Part shown: piece by piece, positions 60,633 to 64,000 of the stretch
How the letters are laid out: each line of letters begins with the position of its first letter
Position numbering within the stretch: the stretch's first letter is position 1
Source: Dulcicalothrix desertica PCC 7102
Lineage (GTDB): Bacteria; Cyanobacteriota; Cyanobacteriia; Cyanobacteriales; Nostocaceae
Direction: 5' to 3'
NCBI RefSeq assembly: GCF_003991905.1
Contig: NZ_RSCL01000025.1
Location: 54,687-118,686, forward strand
DNA length: 64,000 nucleotides
Position numbers and translations under genes: made by a program
Notes under the pieces: generated by a model
What the model saw: the letters and a program-made list of their open reading frames with translations, nothing else
Told to the model about the DNA's origin: nothing
Database searches by the model: none

Positions 60633-61826
60633 ATGGAAACCTCAAAAAATACGCGCGTACTGTTTGTCAGCCAAGCTTATGTAGTGGGTGTTAACCAAGG
60701 AAAATTAAATGCAATTGCGGAGACTGGCAAAGCAGAAGTTGGTTTACTTGTACCCAGTAACTGGAAAGCACTCGAATGGAATCGTCAGTTTGTAGTTGAA
60801 ACACCTTACCCTAAAATTAAAGTCTACACTGCACCTGTTATGTTCTCTGGTCGTGGCGGCGCCTACGTCTTTAACCCTTTACGAATTTGGCAAGTTATTA
60901 AAGATTTTCAACCTGATATTATTCAAGTTGAACAAGAGGTTTTTTCACTTTGTGCGTTAGAATTCGCTATTTGCAGTCGCATAACAGGTAAACCGTTGGC
61001 ATTGTTCGGTTGGGAAAATATGGAGCGCATCCTATCAGCACCACGCCGCTGGGTGTCTAACTTTGTGATGGATACCGTCAAATTAATGCTTCCCGGTAAT
61101 CATGACGGAGCGAATTTGATGCGTAAATGGGGTTATACCGGATTGATGGAAATCATTCCCCAAATTGGAGTTGATACGCAGTTGTTTGCTCCTAAAGCCA
61201 CAAAAACACAAAACGAAGTCTTTAATATTGGCTTTTTGGGACGATTAGTACCAGAAAAAGGTGTAGACACTATTTTTGCTGCAGTTCGTCACCTTTTGGA
61301 TAAAGGGCTGAAATGTCAAATTACAATTTGCGGCACTGGTTATATTGAAGAAGCACTCCGTTCGGAAGCACAAAAGCTGCAAATAACTGATTCAATTATT
61401 TGGCGTGGAGGAATACGACATGACCAGGCGCCTTCAGAAATTAGTAACTTTGATGTTTTAGTATTACCTTCCCGTACTGCTGCTACTTGGAAAGAACAGT
61501 TCGGTCACGTACTTATTGAAGCAATGGCAATGGGTGTTCCTGTTATTGGTTCAGACTCTGGTGAAATACCAAGAGTTATTGGACGCGATGATTTAGTATT
61601 TCCTGAAGATAATGCAATTGCACTAGCTGCTATTTTGGAACGTATGATACATGAACCAAATTGGTGGCAAGAAGTCGGAAAGTTCGGTTCTAATATAGTT
61701 CAGCAAAATTACACTCATCAACGAATTGCTCAAAGATTAATCAGCCTTTGGGAAATTATACTTAAAGGTAAATATACTATTTCCCCAACTAAATCTAATG
61801 AAGCTGAGGTGAAACAATGCGTGTAG
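60633..61826 (+). CDS. GT4-family glycosyltransferase
   Basis: This 397-residue GT-B enzyme contains LFVSQAYVVGVNQGKLNAIA at the start and FNIGFLGRLVPEKGVDTIFA followed by FGHVLIEAMAMGVPVIGSDSGEIP at the donor site (E-x7-E). It has AGAGGAAA upstream of the ATG. It overlaps the next glycosyltransferase by 10 bases, so the two are translationally coupled. Donor sugar unknown. Confidence 0.93.
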   Translation: METSKNTRVLFVSQAYVVGVNQGKLNAIAETGKAEVGLLVPSNWKALEWNRQFVVETPYPKIKVYTAPVMFSGRGGAYVFNPLRIWQVIKDFQPDIIQVEQEVFSLCALEFAICSRITGKPLALFGWENMERILSAPRRWVSNFVMDTVKLMLPGNHDGANLMRKWGYTGLMEIIPQIGVDTQLFAPKATKTQNEVFNIGFLGRLVPEKGVDTIFAAVRHLLDKGLKCQITICGTGYIEEALRSEAQKLQITDSIIWRGGIRHDQAPSEISNFDVLVLPSRTAATWKEQFGHVLIEAMAMGVPVIGSDSGEIPRVIGRDDLVFPEDNAIALAAILERMIHEPNWWQEVGKFGSNIVQQNYTHQRIAQRLISLWEIILKGKYTISPTKSNEAEVKQCV

Positions 61827-62974
61827 TAATCGCTAGAACAATGCAAGAATTCAGCATGGACGTTTACGCTGATGGCATTATATCAGGATTGAAAAGCGCG
61901 CGTCCTAACTGGGAAATTATTGATTTGGCACCTCGTCATTTTGATAGACGTAGCCACTCGTTGAGTTTACGAGTTAATAAGTACTACGAACGATTTTGGA
62001 CTTTTCCGCGCCTGGTCAAACAGCAAAAAGCCGACATATTTCACGTTATTGACCCCAGCGAAGCACATGTTGTTTATTGGTTAAACAAAAAAGCTCAACC
62101 TGCCGTTGTTACCTGTCATGATTTAGTAAATTTTTACTATAAAGATAATCTTCAAGGTTCGGTGCAACTGCCATTTATAAGCAAAGCGGCTTGGATACAT
62201 GCCGTAAAAGGTATGCGCCATGCCAAGCATATCGTTTCAGTTTCATCAATTACAGCAAAAGACACAACTAAACTTCTAGATATTCCACAAGAGAAAATAA
62301 CTGTAACTCCAAATGCTGTAGACCCAAGCTTTCAGCAACTGTCAAAATTGGAAACTGCATCGTTACGACAAAAATATAATATACCAGAAAATATATTTTG
62401 CTTGTTAAATGTAGGCTCAAATCATCCGCGAAAAAATCTTTCTACGATTTTGAAAGCAATATCTCATTTAATAAATGATAAAAACTTACCTGTGTACTTT
62501 TTAAAAGCTGGTTCTGATTTTACAGAAGAGCAAAAAAAATATATAAGTGAGCATCAATTAACTAGTAATGTTAGCTATCTCGGTAAACCCGATAAACAAA
62601 GTTTAGTCGAACTTTATAATACTGTAGATATTCTAATGGCGCCTTCTTTACATGAAGGTTTTGGAATAACAGTTTTAGAAGCAATGGCTTGTGGTACACC
62701 AGTAATTACCTCAAATACATCTGCTCTACCCGAAGTCGCTGGAGATGCAGGAGTATTAGTCAACCCTCTAGACAGTGAAGCTTTAGCTTCGGCAGTTTAT
62801 GAATTATACTCTAACAATAATCATTATCAAATATTAGTTGAAAAAGGAATTGCAAGAGCGAAGTTATTTACTTGGGAAAAAACAGGTGAATTACTCGCTA
62901 CAGTTTATGAAGATATATTAAGTAAACAAATTACCCCAAACATTAACCAAACATACTCAATTTATAGGAGCTAG
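61817..62974 (+). CDS. GT4-family glycosyltransferase
   Basis: This 385-residue GT-B enzyme has the domain-linking segment IVSVSSITAKDTTKLLDIPQ, then LLNVGSNHPRKNLSTILKAI and the donor motif PSLHEGFGITVLEAMACGTP with NTSALPEVAGDAG. The start (ATG 61817) lies inside the preceding gene with GAGGTG upstream. Donor and acceptor are unknown. Resident-style GGCGCC near 62639. Confidence 0.93.
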   Translation: MRVVIARTMQEFSMDVYADGIISGLKSARPNWEIIDLAPRHFDRRSHSLSLRVNKYYERFWTFPRLVKQQKADIFHVIDPSEAHVVYWLNKKAQPAVVTCHDLVNFYYKDNLQGSVQLPFISKAAWIHAVKGMRHAKHIVSVSSITAKDTTKLLDIPQEKITVTPNAVDPSFQQLSKLETASLRQKYNIPENIFCLLNVGSNHPRKNLSTILKAISHLINDKNLPVYFLKAGSDFTEEQKKYISEHQLTSNVSYLGKPDKQSLVELYNTVDILMAPSLHEGFGITVLEAMACGTPVITSNTSALPEVAGDAGVLVNPLDSEALASAVYELYSNNNHYQILVEKGIARAKLFTWEKTGELLATVYEDILSKQITPNINQTYSIYRS

Positions 62975-62976
62975 CC

Positions 62977-63606
62977 ATGAAGACTTATGAAGACCTAAAC
63001 AAAGACCAAGAATTTTATTTGGGAGATTTATTTACTTTAGAAAGATATAGACAATTTGCTAGACATTTACCTAACCATGCAAAAAATGTCCTCGATGTAG
63101 GATGTCATATTGGTAGAGGTGGAAAAGAAATAAAGTCTATAAGAAAAGATTTAATACTTTATGGTTTAGATTGTGTGCAAGATTTTTTAGATAAAATACC
63201 TACAGATGTCTATTCTCATAAAATTTATGTAGAATCTACCTTAAATATATCTCTTGAAAATTCATCAATGGATGCAATAGTCGCGGGTGAATTTATAGAA
63301 CATTTATACCCTCAAGACGTAGACAAAACTTTACGCGAGTTTTTTAGATTGCTTAAACCTGGTGGAAGTGTACTATTAACTACACCTAATCCTAATTATT
63401 TAGTTTTAAAGTTAACTGGCAAAGGTGTAATTGGTGGTCCTCACGTATCTGAACATTATATAAGTAATCTTAGAAAGCAATTAAAAGAAATCGGTTTTAG
63501 CAAGGTTAAATTTTTAGGCAGTGGAAAAGTATCTCGTATATTTGGCGAGAATTTTCCACTTTTACTGATGTACGGAAGTTATTTAGCCATTGCGAGCAAA
63601 GATTAG
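62977..63606 (+). CDS. Class I SAM-dependent methyltransferase
   Basis: This 209-residue methyltransferase has motif I NVLDVGCHIGRGGKEIKSI (about residues 37-55), LYGLDCVQDFL and the later MDAIVAGEFIEHLYPQDVDK and LLKPGGSVLLTTPNPNYLVL blocks. GGAG precedes the ATG 2 bases after the previous gene stop. It probably O- or N-methylates a sugar residue; the substrate is not known. Confidence 0.88.
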   Translation: MKTYEDLNKDQEFYLGDLFTLERYRQFARHLPNHAKNVLDVGCHIGRGGKEIKSIRKDLILYGLDCVQDFLDKIPTDVYSHKIYVESTLNISLENSSMDAIVAGEFIEHLYPQDVDKTLREFFRLLKPGGSVLLTTPNPNYLVLKLTGKGVIGGPHVSEHYISNLRKQLKEIGFSKVKFLGSGKVSRIFGENFPLLLMYGSYLAIASKD

Positions 63607-63608
63607 CC

Positions 63609-64000
63609 ATGAAAATTCTAATGTCTGCCTATTCTTGCGAACCAGGTAAAGGTTCTGAACGCGGTGTTGGTTGGAATGTGGTACGAGAAGTAGCGAAATA
63701 CCACGAAGTCTGGGTTTTAACTCGACCGGATGAAAGTAGAGAAGCTATAGAAGCTGAACTCGCACGCAACCCAGTACCGAACTTACATTTTGTCTATTTT
63801 AATACTTCCTTCTTAGCTAACCTCTGGCGCCTCAATCAAAATGGCGCCATGCAAATCCACTATTATTTGTGGCAAATTCAAGCGTATTTTGTTGCCCGTC
63901 GTCTGCATATTGAAATTGGCTTTGATGCTGCACAGCATGTAACTTTTGTCAAATACTCTAATCCTTGTTTTCTCTCACTTCTACCAATTCCCTTGGTTTG
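63609..64000 (+). CDS. GT4-family glycosyltransferase, N-terminal part (runs off the window)
   Basis: An open frame from ATG 63609, 2 bases after the methyltransferase stop, reads MKILMSAYSCEPGKGSERGV GWNVVREVAKYHEV WVLTRPDE with no stop before the right edge (130 codons). CEPGKGSERGVGWN is the glycine-rich N-terminal loop of one GT4 subgroup. The C-terminal donor domain lies outside the window. Two GGCGCC sites occur near 63827 and 63843. Confidence 0.85.
   Translation, partial: MKILMSAYSCEPGKGSERGVGWNVVREVAKYHEVWVLTRPDESREAIEAELARNPVPNLHFVYFNTSFLANLWRLNQNGAMQIHYYLWQIQAYFVARRLHIEIGFDAAQHVTFVKYSNPCFLSLLPIPLV

Overview
The window comes from a filamentous, heterocystous-type cyanobacterium (Nostocales/Rivulariaceae-like). 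The evidence is: high-light-inducible (Hli) proteins, a Ycf20/DUF565 protein, DUF3598, plant-type glycerate kinase, GlgC, cyanoexosortase with PEP-CTERM proteins, and a dense load of short dispersed repeats. The palindrome GGCGCC occurs about 75 times (counted by eye), whereas the usual cyanobacterial HIP1 octamer GCGATCGC occurs only five times, all between 42.9 and 47.1 kb.

Layout. 0-26 kb is mostly housekeeping and scattered accessory genes: hli genes, a VanY-type peptidase, a variant leucine-rich-repeat protein, DnaJ-like, glgC, a subtilisin-like protease with a separate prodomain-like gene, def, ftsX, DUF3598, a lipoprotein, DUF565, glycerate kinase, SelO, a SMI1/KNR4 protein, two acetyltransferases, the dTDP-rhamnose operon rfbBACD, prmA and a HigBA-type toxin-antitoxin pair. 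26-36 kb is a cyanoexosortase/PEP-CTERM region that has been repeatedly rearranged: a Wzc-type tyrosine kinase, one intact PEP-CTERM protein, two decayed PEP-CTERM tails, a truncated PEP-CTERM gene, an HpsJ-like protein, the exosortase-associated protein, a deleted exosortase copy, an intact exosortase copy, an IS701-like transposase remnant, a small MITE-like element and several related terminal repeats. A tRNA-Gln gene lies at 36.9 kb.

38.5-64 kb is one long exopolysaccharide/O-antigen-type cluster, all on the plus strand: an ABC-2 exporter (Wzm/Wzt type), a CMP-nonulosonate synthetase, a four-domain CBS-NeuB-SAF-isomerase fusion, many GT2/GT4 glycosyltransferases, two tandem HAD-family-related proteins, UDP-galactopyranose mutase, FkbM and class I methyltransferases, an SDR, a phytanoyl-CoA-dioxygenase-like enzyme and, in the middle, prs. 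The part from 38.7 to 50.4 kb has no GGCGCC and contains all HIP1 sites, so it looks like a module acquired from another cyanobacterium and inserted into a resident cluster.

Together, RfbBACD supplies dTDP-rhamnose, Glf supplies UDP-galactofuranose, and NeuA with the NeuB fusion supplies a CMP-activated nonulosonic acid. The glycosyltransferases assemble the polymer and Wzm/Wzt exports it. Wzc and the HpsJ/exosortase genes indicate a second surface-polymer and protein-anchoring system. At least eight families of short repeats and hairpins fill the intergenic spaces, and several of them overlap or supply stop codons.
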